Shown: positions 38,380 through 46,028 of the stretch, piece by piece
Numbering within the stretch: the first letter of the stretch is position 1
How the letters are laid out: every line of letters begins with the position of its first letter
Notes under the pieces: generated by a model
Told to the model about the DNA's origin: nothing
Seen by the model: the letters and a program-made list of their open reading frames with translations, nothing else
Database searches by the model: none
Made by a program: the position numbers and the translations under genes
Assembly: GCA_013530545.1 (NCBI GenBank)
Contig: SPVA01000047.1
Location: forward strand, 1-50,426
From: Acinetobacter lwoffii
Lineage (GTDB): Bacteria; Pseudomonadota; Gammaproteobacteria; Pseudomonadales; Moraxellaceae
Length of the DNA: 50,426 nucleotides
Direction of reading: 5' to 3'

Positions 38380-40506
38380 TTAGCTTAATGCCTGTTGTAA
38401 ATCCAGTTGCATGAATTTTTGCAAGGACAATTTTCCAGCAATAATATAGTTGATGAATTGTGACATTTCATCATACAAAGTCTCATAAAGCTGCGGCTCT
38501 AATGCCATATGTCTCAACTGAATCTGCAAATGCATCAAAAGTTCCTGCTGCTCGCATTCACCCTGCTCGAGAGCATAGACATAACCGAGCACCGCTCCTT
38601 TTAAAACGACATCAAAAGCTAAGCTATATTTAAGCAAGGTGGCCAATGACCCCATAACACGCTCATTATGCTCAAGTTTTCTTAGGGGCTCACGACCTAC
38701 ACGTGCGCATGGATCCTGATAGGCATTGGCACAGGATTCACTAAAGCTTTGAGCCAGACGTTCCAGGTCTGAGGCATGTTTTGGAATCTGGTAGCAGAGG
38801 CCATGCTTCACCTGAGCTAAGGCCTGGTGCATAAATTTTCTGACTGTATGATCAGACATGGCAATACCAATAGTCTGATGTCCACGCAGACTGGCATACC
38901 ACGCCATCATCGCATGCACGCCATTCCATAAGCGGTTTTTAATCAGCTGGATATTGGCAATATCATCCACCAGAATCATCTGCCGCATTTTCGCCAGTAA
39001 CGGACTGTTATTTTCTACATAAATCGGCATATCCGTTTCAGCATTAAACAGAATCAGATCCATAGACTGCAGAATATGACTCGGCTGGAAATTACGGCGC
39101 AGGTCTTCAATATATAGCCCAGCCTGATGTTCCTGTTCTGCATTCAGTGCAGTAGCATCATCCAGATCAACTACGGACAGATCCTCATCCAGCTGATACT
39201 GCTTAAACATGTTGTATTTGATACGCAGCTGACGGTACAGTTTCTGGTCTGACAGCTTGGACACCATACGGTTGACCACGGTGTCACAGAAATAATGCTG
39301 ATCCATAATTTTCTGGGCTGTCTGTTCATCAGTAATCATTCGCAGACTATTCAGAATCTGCTGCATCACCCGTTGTTTAGCACCGATTTTATTCAGGATA
39401 ATTAAAACTGTCAGTGGCTGATCCTGCTGCTCATAAGCCAGATAACGTGCGTATAAGCCCTGTGCAATTACCTCCGCTTCAGAAACCAGCGCTTCCTCAG
39501 GTACGCAGACTGCTACAAGACTGGATTCAATATACATGTTCTGCATTTGTTCCAGATCATGCGCATCAATCACGCTCATATTTTCGATACGCTGGTCAAA
39601 AGAATTCTGGCCATAGCGAATACAGTAAGTGCCAAAGGCATTGACGCTAGATTGATACAGCGGATTACGTGTCGAAGCAATAATTTTGCGCGGACGAGTG
39701 TATCCATCCCAGTGTGATAATACCTGAGCCAGATAACCGCCCCCAATTGCACCAAAACCGTGAATCCCGACAGTCAGCTGATTGAGTGTTTGCGGAAAAG
39801 CGGTCTCCAGTTCCGGCATGTCCAGAACCGGAACAAACTGATTCAGTTCTGTCAAAAAATCTTCGACCGTTTTATAATAATACTGGGCTTGTGCCAGCAT
39901 GGACTCGTTCGGTATTTTGATATCCTTGAAAAGTACCGTCATACCACCTGCATCATAGGCAGAACGCAAACCGTTTTCAGAATCTTCAAACATCAGGCAC
40001 TGGGCCGGGCTTAAATTGATTTTTTCGGCTGCACTGATAAAAATTTCCGGATGAGGTTTCCCCTGTTTAATCTCATCGCCACACACCAGCACATCAAAAA
40101 ACTTATAGACATTGGCATTGATCAGATATTCTTCTGCGATCGCACGGCGACTTGAAGTCGCCACCGCCATTTTCAGGCCTGCCTTGCGTAAGCGTTCCAA
40201 TACCTGTAATAAACCCTTTTTAATGGGAACACCGTGATGACGTACATGTTCCAGTTCCAGCACATCGGCACGCTGGCGAATCTCGGCATAGGGCACATCC
40301 TGTCCATAACGCTCTTTGGCCAGCTGCTCTGCACTACGGGCACTGAGGCCCAAACACTGCATTAAATAACTTTCAGAAAATTCGACACCAATCAGCTCAC
40401 GTGAAGCTTGCTGCAAGGTTTGAAAGCGCAAGCGTTCCGTATCAAACATGGTTCCATCCATATCGAAAATTGCGCCATGTGCGATTTGATTTTTAAACTC
40501 TAACAT
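38380..40506 (-). CDS. mtlD: Bifunctional mannitol-1-phosphate dehydrogenase/phosphatase
   Basis: In Acinetobacter this enzyme reduces fructose-6-phosphate to mannitol-1-phosphate and removes the phosphate, making the osmolyte mannitol. The 708-residue chain starts with a HAD phosphatase (residues 1-220; AIFDMDGTMFDTE with the DxD nucleophile, CLMFEDSENGLRSA). The dehydrogenase follows (about 240-700; GIHGFGAIGGGYLAQVL dinucleotide fold, ILNKIGAKQRVM). AAGGGGAG precedes the ATG. It is a single gene with its own terminator; the adjacent 318-base region is shared with the divergent ABC permease. With bet genes in the same window it suggests two routes to compatible solutes. Confidence 0.92.
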   Translation of the reverse strand: MLEFKNQIAHGAIFDMDGTMFDTERLRFQTLQQASRELIGVEFSESYLMQCLGLSARSAEQLAKERYGQDVPYAEIRQRADVLELEHVRHHGVPIKKGLLQVLERLRKAGLKMAVATSSRRAIAEEYLINANVYKFFDVLVCGDEIKQGKPHPEIFISAAEKINLSPAQCLMFEDSENGLRSAYDAGGMTVLFKDIKIPNESMLAQAQYYYKTVEDFLTELNQFVPVLDMPELETAFPQTLNQLTVGIHGFGAIGGGYLAQVLSHWDGYTRPRKIIASTRNPLYQSSVNAFGTYCIRYGQNSFDQRIENMSVIDAHDLEQMQNMYIESSLVAVCVPEEALVSEAEVIAQGLYARYLAYEQQDQPLTVLIILNKIGAKQRVMQQILNSLRMITDEQTAQKIMDQHYFCDTVVNRMVSKLSDQKLYRQLRIKYNMFKQYQLDEDLSVVDLDDATALNAEQEHQAGLYIEDLRRNFQPSHILQSMDLILFNAETDMPIYVENNSPLLAKMRQMILVDDIANIQLIKNRLWNGVHAMMAWYASLRGHQTIGIAMSDHTVRKFMHQALAQVKHGLCYQIPKHASDLERLAQSFSESCANAYQDPCARVGREPLRKLEHNERVMGSLATLLKYSLAFDVVLKGAVLGYVYALEQGECEQQELLMHLQIQLRHMALEPQLYETLYDEMSQFINYIIAGKLSLQKFMQLDLQQALS

Positions 40507-40759
40507 TGCTCCCCTTTTTATAATTCAATGAGTTAAGAAGTGAGCAATACCTTAAAGAAAAGCTGGGTCGAATTAAACCGATGTAAAGATATGAAATAGT
40601 TTGGATCAAAAAATAACCAATAAAGACTAAAATTCCATGTTTTATGTTTCTACATGTAATCAGAATGTTAACTTAAGTAAGTTGACATCCTTACCTTTCA
40701 TTTTAAATTTTCTTTTGAAATATAAGATTATTTTAACATTTTGGCTGTTTCCCCTCATC

Positions 40760-40777
40760 ATGGCATCCATTTTGCTT
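40760..40777 (+). promoter_or_regulatory. Sigma-54 promoter of the ABC permease operon
   Basis: ATGGCATCCATTTTGCTT: TGGCAT at -24, TTGCT at -12, GG-N10-GC spacing. Predicted start near 40787, inside the operator-like repeat at 40783-40810. Confidence 0.82.
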
Positions 40778-40782
40778 AGTCA

Positions 40783-40810
40783 GTATTACGTTTTATAAAA
40801 TTTGTAATAT
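40783..40810. promoter_or_regulatory. Operator-like inverted repeat at the permease transcription start
   Basis: GTATTAC-N14-GTAATAT, arms complementary over six bases. A 28-bp site of the same length and arm type lies at the predicted start of the NikR-like operon (48428-48455). The layout GTATTA-N16-TAATAT echoes the NikR site GTATGA-N16-TCATAC. The NikR-fold regulator at 47845 is the likely binder (inferred). Confidence 0.55.
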
Positions 40811-40824
40811 TGAGGGGCAACACT

Positions 40825-41769
40825 ATGAGTTACGTTGCACGTGAACTCAGTCAAAGAAATAAACTACTGTTTGGCTTGGGGTCTTTTTTAATACCAATTC
40901 TAATTTGGTGTGCAGTCAGCTACTTGCCATTTATCTGGCATCCACAAGTCCAGATTACTGATTCAGGTAGTGTTGCCTATTTACAGGTAGAGAGTCGTAT
41001 TGATAAAGACCAGTTTTTTTCTGCTGCGCAGTCTGCGGTAGATCAAGGTCTGGCTCCGCCGCAGGGTATTCTGGTCAACCCGATTTATCTGCCTGCACCG
41101 CATGAAGTTGCGATTGCACTGATCACAGCTTTTACCACGGAGCCGGCTCAGGCCAATGCGCCCTGGTTTCATGAAAGCCTGTGGCACAGTATCAAGCTGG
41201 TCTTTAGCGCGTTCTTTATTTCTTCCTTGATTGGTATTCCACTCGGTATTTTATGTGGGTTTTCAAATAAATTTTCCCAGCTGACCGAACCCTTTGTCGA
41301 GTTCTTCCGTTACTTGCCTGCTCCGGCTTTTGGTGCACTTGCAGTTGCGATATTAGGGATCAATGATGCACCTAAAATAGCCATTATTGTGATTGGAACC
41401 CTGTTCCAGATGATTCTGCTGATTGCCAACACTACTCGTCTGGTTGATCGCAGCCTGATTGAAGCCGGTTTTACCCTAGGTACCAATAAAATCAAAAGTC
41501 TGTTTTATGTGGTGATTCCAGCAGCCATGCCAGAAATTTACCGTAATCTGCGCGTGCTGCTGGGTTGGGCATGGACTTACCTGATCGTGGCTGAACTAAT
41601 AGGCAGTACCTCCGGGATTACCTGGTTTATTACCCAGCAAGCCCGCTATCAGAACTTCGACAATGTCTTTGCCGCGATCCTGATCATTGGGGTGATTGGT
41701 CTGCTGTGTGATGTGATTTTAATGAAACTGGGACAACGCTTATTTAAATGGAAACCGGGAGCTAACTGA
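40825..41769 (+). CDS. ABC transporter permease, nitrate/taurine/guanidine type
   Basis: The 314-residue inner-membrane permease starts MSYVARELSQRN at 40825, with GAGGGG 7 bases upstream. It has one N-terminal membrane helix, a periplasmic stretch of about 60 residues, then the BPD_transp_1 domain. GFTLGTNKIKSLFYVVIPAAMPEI is the coupling loop that contacts the ATPase. It belongs to the NrtB/TauC/SsuC group. The matching ATPase overlaps its stop, and the solute-binding lipoprotein is encoded on the other strand at 45006. A guanidine riboswitch in the same operon suggests the cargo is guanidine or a related nitrogen compound (inferred). Confidence 0.86.
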   Translation: MSYVARELSQRNKLLFGLGSFLIPILIWCAVSYLPFIWHPQVQITDSGSVAYLQVESRIDKDQFFSAAQSAVDQGLAPPQGILVNPIYLPAPHEVAIALITAFTTEPAQANAPWFHESLWHSIKLVFSAFFISSLIGIPLGILCGFSNKFSQLTEPFVEFFRYLPAPAFGALAVAILGINDAPKIAIIVIGTLFQMILLIANTTRLVDRSLIEAGFTLGTNKIKSLFYVVIPAAMPEIYRNLRVLLGWAWTYLIVAELIGSTSGITWFITQQARYQNFDNVFAAILIIGVIGLLCDVILMKLGQRLFKWKPGAN

Positions 41770-42615
41770 TGCAAAACACTGAATTTAATACCCGCGAATA
41801 CTTTGACAAGATTTATAGCCGTCCGGTGATTCTGGAAAACCGAACGTACGGTTTTAAATGCACTCAATTTGAAAATTCATAAGCGGGAGTTCATCTGTGT
41901 GATTGGGCCTTCCGGTTGCGGCAAGTCAACCTTTAGCCGTGTAGTCGCCGGTCTGGATCCTTATAGCAGTGGTGAGATTCTGGTGGATGGTCAGCCGATT
42001 ACCGGCCCAAGTCCGGAACGTGGCATGGTGTTTCAGGGCTATACCCTGTTTCCATGGAAAACCGTCAAGGAAAATGTCATGTTTGGTCCGCGCATGAAAG
42101 GCCAAAGTAGTGCAGCGGCCGAAGCACAGGCACGTGAATGGATCAATATTATTGGTCTGGAAAAGTATGAAAACCAGTATCCGCATGAGCTGTCTGGCGG
42201 GATGAAACAGCGTGTCGCGATTGCCCGGGCTTTGGTCAATGAACCGAAAATCCTGTTGATGGATGAACCTTTTGGGGCACTTGATCCGCATACCCGACAA
42301 AAAATGCAGCGTCACCTGATGGACCTGTGGCAAAACATCGACATTACCATCATCTTTGTAACGCATGATATGGATGAAGCCATCCTTTTGGCCGACCGTA
42401 TTGTGGCGCTGAAAGCCAATCCGGGTGAAATCAAGGAAATTATCGAAGTTGATCTACCTCGTCCACGCCATCCAGACGTCATGCTTAGTCCTGAATTTAA
42501 ACAGTTAAGACAACGTGTCGATTATCTGGTGCATGCTGAAGAAGATGAACTGGATCCGGCACTGGCAGAACTGCCGGTCATTCCGCGTATGACCAAGGTC
42601 AGCAGCAATAAATAA
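41769..42615 (+). pseudogene. ABC transporter ATPase of the permease system, frameshifted near the N-terminus
   Basis: An ATG overlapping the permease stop (TGATG) opens MQNTEFNTREYFDKIYSRP-VILEN, typical of the Acinetobacter protein, then leaves frame at about 41840. The second frame resumes at TERTVLNALNLKIHKREF and holds Walker A (GPSGCGKSTFSR), the signature LSGGMKQRVAIARAL, Walker B (ILLMDEPFGALDP) and THDMDEA. About 14-17 bp seem to be missing between AAAAC repeats, removing the first beta-strand turn (inferred). A TTG at 41869 could give a shortened protein, but that would lack the first strand of the fold. The rest is intact. Confidence 0.82.
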
Positions 42616-42629
42616 TCTTATCCAAAATG

Positions 42630-42686
42630 CCTTTGGGACGACCCGAAGGTTTTAATCGCTGTGTTGGACGACCAACATTAGAGGTG
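42630..42686 (+). promoter_or_regulatory. Guanidine-II (mini-ykkC) riboswitch
   Basis: Two hairpins with identical ACGA tetraloops, each closed by G-C pairs: P1 42630-42649 (CCTTTGGG-ACGA-CCCGAAGG) and P2 42662-42677 (TGTTGG-ACGA-CCAACA). A 12-base linker joins them, and GAGGTG follows at 42681. This is the mini-ykkC architecture, in which free guanidine bridges the two ACGR loops and exposes the ribosome site. It sits after the ATPase and controls dioxygenase translation. Confidence 0.9.
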
Positions 42687-42692
42687 ATTGTC

Positions 42693-43700
42693 ATGCAAGC
42701 GCAATATGTACTCCCACTGGTTGATATTTCAAAATTGCAAAGTCCGGATTTAGCCGATCGTATTGAAGTTGCTCATGCTCTGGATCATGCCTGTAAAGAA
42801 GTTGGATTTCTTTATCTGCAAGGTAGCCAGTTTAATTTTGATTACGCCAAAGCCCTGATTGAAATGGCTCAGTCCTATTTTTCTCAGGATCTGGACACCA
42901 AAATGCAGCACTATATTGGCAAATCAAAAAACCATAGTGGCTATGTGCCGATTGGCGAAGAACAGTTTGCCGGCAACAGTTATGATTTAAAAGAAGCCTA
43001 TGATGTCAATTATGATTATCAGGGGGTAAGAAAAGACTGTCCTTTACTTGGGCCCACCTTATGGCCAGACCATCCGGATTTCAAGTCTATTGTCAGCCAA
43101 TACTATAGTCATCTGCGTGAGATCAGCCGGCAGATTTTTTCTGCCTTTGCACTGGCGTTGGGCGTTCGTGAGGACTTTTTTGAAAGCAAAATTACTGATG
43201 CACCAAGTCAGCTACGCTTGATTCATTATCCTTATAATCCGGAAGTGAAAGACGCCGAAGGCATTGGCGCACATACCGATTACGAATGCTTTACCCTGCT
43301 GTTACCAACCGCACCCGGCTTACAGGTTTTGAATAAAGCCGGTGAATGGATCGACATTCCCCTGATTGAAAATACACTGGTGATGAATATCGGGGACATG
43401 ATGGAAATTCTGTCAAATGGTAAATATCTCGCCACCAAGCACCGCGTGAAAAAGGTCTCGGAAGAACGTTATTCATTCCCGCTGTTTTGCGCCTGCAATT
43501 ATGACACCGTGATTGAACCGGTTATTCACACTGAAAATTCCAAATATTCTGCCCTGATCGGGGGCGAACATCTATTTAATCAGACCGCCCAGACCTTTCA
43601 ATATTTAAAACATCGCGTTGCTAGCGGTGAACTGGTCTTAAAAAATGCTGTACCACTTTCCTCTTTTGGACTTGAAGAACAGGCGGAGACAGCATCATGA
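42693..43700 (+). CDS. Fe(II)/2-oxoglutarate dioxygenase, isopenicillin N synthase-like
   Basis: The 335-residue protein has a DIOX_N region (LPLVDISKL at the start) and a 2OG-Fe(II) domain. The iron ligands are in GIGAHTDYECF (His, Asp) and ATKHRV (His), with the 2-oxoglutarate Arg in SEERYSFP. The start at 42693 has GAGGTG 6 bases before it. A guanidine-II riboswitch lies directly upstream. Relatives in this fold include the ethylene-forming enzyme and homoarginine hydroxylases, which release guanidine from arginine-like substrates. A similar role, or hydroxylation of a guanidino compound, is plausible but not shown. The next gene overlaps its stop. Confidence 0.85.
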   Translation: MQAQYVLPLVDISKLQSPDLADRIEVAHALDHACKEVGFLYLQGSQFNFDYAKALIEMAQSYFSQDLDTKMQHYIGKSKNHSGYVPIGEEQFAGNSYDLKEAYDVNYDYQGVRKDCPLLGPTLWPDHPDFKSIVSQYYSHLREISRQIFSAFALALGVREDFFESKITDAPSQLRLIHYPYNPEVKDAEGIGAHTDYECFTLLLPTAPGLQVLNKAGEWIDIPLIENTLVMNIGDMMEILSNGKYLATKHRVKKVSEERYSFPLFCACNYDTVIEPVIHTENSKYSALIGGEHLFNQTAQTFQYLKHRVASGELVLKNAVPLSSFGLEEQAETAS

Positions 43701-44578
43701 ATCTGTTTGAAGTAATTAAAACTTTAAAGCCCACTACCCCTCAGCCAGAGATTATTCCTGACTTTTTATATGGGGCATTTCGGCGTAAAAGCATCAGCTT
43801 TTATAATGGCCTAACTGATGAAAATACCATTGTGTACTGGTTTCAGTCGCACAGTTTTACCATTGATCTTCGTTTAAAAAGCCAGATAGAAACTGCTGTT
43901 CAGGAACGCCAAGGCTGGATTGGCAATACGATTTGGGATAGCACCAACCAGTTATTGTCCTGGGAGGTGAAAGACTACGCCAATTACCAGAATCATGTGC
44001 AGTGGCCGGAACCAGCCAGATTACATGCGATTGGTAACTGCATTCTGGAATTTTCTCCAAGTAATGTGTATGTCGAAGACTGGCGCCAGCAGGTACAGCA
44101 CGGTTTATTTTTAGGGCTGCGGCTGCAATCTGCGATTGATGTTCAATCTGGTCAGACACTGGAAATGGATGGTGGCCTGATTATTTGCGCTGATCATATT
44201 GCTTATGCTCTGACGCGTTTGCCTGAAGTGCAAAGTGCAGTAGCTCAAATGGACTTTAAAGCTGTCGATCCGACCGTGTTTACCTTGTTAGAAAGTTTTG
44301 AGGTTTCTATTAGTATTGATGGTCAAAGTAAAACTTATAGCACTCGCAGCAATGAAACAGGTAAAGCCTTTAATCTGGAAAATTTTGAAGTTCTCGATGA
44401 AACCCGTCTGGTTCAGCACGTCATTTTAGATGGTCGCGACATTGACCTGATTTTTGAGCTGGATATATACCAGCCGGATTACCAATTTCAATATACAACC
44501 CCCACGACTACACAAGCTGAAATCTGGCTGAAGTCAGAACAGGATCACCTGATGCAGCATGCAGAACGGGCGTTATAG
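43697..44578 (+). CDS. Hypothetical protein, possible two-domain beta-barrel
   Basis: The 293-residue protein overlaps the dioxygenase stop (ATGA), so the two are coupled. It has no signal peptide or membrane helix. A conserved-looking pattern is FRRKSISF, VYWFQSHSFTIDLRL, LLSWEVKDYA, then VYVEDWRQQ. This resembles the calycin/HRI1-like beta-barrel proteins of unknown function, but I would not rely on that. Being translated with a guanidine-controlled dioxygenase and an exporter suggests a part in handling the substrate or product. Confidence 0.75.
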   Translation: MNLFEVIKTLKPTTPQPEIIPDFLYGAFRRKSISFYNGLTDENTIVYWFQSHSFTIDLRLKSQIETAVQERQGWIGNTIWDSTNQLLSWEVKDYANYQNHVQWPEPARLHAIGNCILEFSPSNVYVEDWRQQVQHGLFLGLRLQSAIDVQSGQTLEMDGGLIICADHIAYALTRLPEVQSAVAQMDFKAVDPTVFTLLESFEVSISIDGQSKTYSTRSNETGKAFNLENFEVLDETRLVQHVILDGRDIDLIFELDIYQPDYQFQYTTPTTTQAEIWLKSEQDHLMQHAERAL

Positions 44579-44586
44579 GGAGAAAT

Positions 44587-44916
44587 ATGTCTTTTTTATA
44601 TCTGTCGATTGCCATTATTGCAGAAGTCATTGCTACTTCAGCATTGAAAGCTTCCAATGGTTTTAGCGTGCTCTGGCCTTCACTTGCCACCATTGCCGGT
44701 TATGCCGTTGCCCTGTTTTTCCTGTCACTGACCATGAAAACCATTCCGATGGGCATTGCCTATGCAATCTGGTCTGGTGCCGGCATTATCTTGATTTCAA
44801 CGGTTGGCCTCTTGGTGTTTAAACAGCAACTGGATCTTCCCGCGCTGATCGGTCTGGCGTTTATGATCATTGGCATTATTTTTATCAATGTCTTTTCCAA
44901 AAGTACGCAGCTTTAA
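44587..44916 (+). CDS. abeS: Small multidrug resistance exporter, AbeS/EmrE-like
   Basis: The 109-residue protein has four membrane helices, the essential Glu in IIAEVIATSALKAS, and MGIAYAIWSGAGIILIS in helix 3. It is close to A. baumannii AbeS. SMR proteins export cations in exchange for protons; AbeS and EmrE belong to the drug (Qac) branch. Guanidine-II riboswitches often control the Gdx guanidinium-export branch. This copy lies downstream of such a switch, yet its sequence looks Qac-like. GGGAG precedes the ATG, 9 bases after the previous gene. Confidence 0.88.
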   Translation: MSFLYLSIAIIAEVIATSALKASNGFSVLWPSLATIAGYAVALFFLSLTMKTIPMGIAYAIWSGAGIILISTVGLLVFKQQLDLPALIGLAFMIIGIIFINVFSKSTQL

Positions 44917-44940
44917 TTTTTTAATATTCATCTGACTAAT

Positions 44941-44970
44941 AAAAAATCCCCAATCTGGGGATTATTTATT
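44941..44970. terminator. Bidirectional terminator between abeS and the solute-binding protein gene
   Basis: AATCCCCA pairs with TGGGGATT around a 3-base loop. Six T's follow on the minus strand and a looser T-rich tract on the plus strand. Confidence 0.85.
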
Positions 44971-45005
44971 AGTTTAGAATACCTTCCAGAATGAGGCGGC
45001 ATGCT

Positions 45006-46028
45006 CTATTTGAGTTCTTGCACCAGCGTTGGAACAATCACGCCATCCACATTCATTTCAGTCGTATAAATGCCGTTGGCTACATTGAACTTGTTCACAT
45101 GATAGCTGGAACCATAGATCGAGTCGAAACCATCACCTTTGGTAAAGACTTTCTTGTTGGCGGCCAGATCCAGTAAATGTGTGCCATCAATGAACTGCAT
45201 ATAGGTCTTCGCATCGACACCAACCCGCTTGGACATGATCTGTGCAGCGTCTTCTCGAGTCGCCGGGTCATTGATATATTTGACAGTTTTATCCCAAACC
45301 TGAATCACCTTTTTCCATTGCTCTTTATTGGCTTCCAGATGGGCAGGATTCACGGTCAAGGTATCGTAGATTAACCCCGGCTTGTCTTTAGAGGTAAAAA
45401 TAATCTTGGAACCGGCCACCGCAGATAAAGCCTGATTTGCTACTGGCTGCCATACCGCAATTGCATCAATATCGGGAGTAGCAAAAACCTGTGGCAATTC
45501 ATTGGTCATGGTATTGACCAGTTTGACCTCATTCAGGCCAACTTTGGCATCATCCAGTGCAGTGGACAGTAACAAGTGATCGACCAGACCTTTTTCAGTG
45601 GCTACGGTTTTACCGCGCAGATCCTGAATCGAATTAATGCCATTCTTGGCAATAATCACGTCATTTCCAGCTGAATAATCGGTCGCCATGATCATCACGC
45701 CCTTGGTCCCGCCAGAGCCAGTGACCAGATTATCACCATTAGTGACCATGACCGCATCCAGCTGGTTGGCAGCAAAAGCTGAAAGTGAGGCTGAATAGTC
45801 AAACCATTTAAAATCAGCATTGACTCCAGCTTCCTCTAACCAGCCTTTTTCAATCGCAACTTGCCACGCAACCCAACCCGGCCAGTCGCTATAACCAATC
45901 CGGATGGGTTGAGTATTTACAGTACCTTCAGCCTTGGCATTTGGTTCAGGTACTTTAGCGGTATTGTCACAACCGCTTAAAAGGATTGCAGACAGTACGG
46001 AAACTGACATCTGTGCTTTTTTGATCAT
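45006..46028 (-). CDS. ABC transporter substrate-binding lipoprotein, NitT/TauT type
   Basis: The 340-residue protein starts MIKKAQMSVSVLSAILLSGC, a lipoprotein signal with lipobox LLSGC, so it is anchored in the periplasm. IRIGYSDWPGWVAWQVAIEK is typical of the NMT1/TauA-like fold that binds small nitrogen or sulfur compounds. The start at 46028 overlaps the atzF stop as ATGA, with GGGGAAG upstream. Its permease and ATPase lie on the other strand at 40825-42615. Binding of guanidine, urea or a biuret-like amide is inferred from the neighbours. Confidence 0.88.
   Translation of the reverse strand: MIKKAQMSVSVLSAILLSGCDNTAKVPEPNAKAEGTVNTQPIRIGYSDWPGWVAWQVAIEKGWLEEAGVNADFKWFDYSASLSAFAANQLDAVMVTNGDNLVTGSGGTKGVMIMATDYSAGNDVIIAKNGINSIQDLRGKTVATEKGLVDHLLLSTALDDAKVGLNEVKLVNTMTNELPQVFATPDIDAIAVWQPVANQALSAVAGSKIIFTSKDKPGLIYDTLTVNPAHLEANKEQWKKVIQVWDKTVKYINDPATREDAAQIMSKRVGVDAKTYMQFIDGTHLLDLAANKKVFTKGDGFDSIYGSSYHVNKFNVANGIYTTEMNVDGVIVPTLVQELK

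Noticed and set aside
40751-40817. CCCCTCA pairing with the TGAGGGG ribosome site of the permease gene
   Set aside because: The upstream arm precedes the predicted sigma-54 transcription start (about 40787), so it would not be in the RNA.
41869-42615. Natural short ATPase starting at TTG 41869
   Set aside because: It would lack the first strand of the fold; the matching N-terminus is upstream in another frame, overlapping the permease stop.
42627-42692. N-terminal extension of the dioxygenase frame (MPLGRPEGFNRC...)
   Set aside because: It translates the guanidine riboswitch hairpins; the ATG at 42693 has a proper ribosome site and matches the family start.
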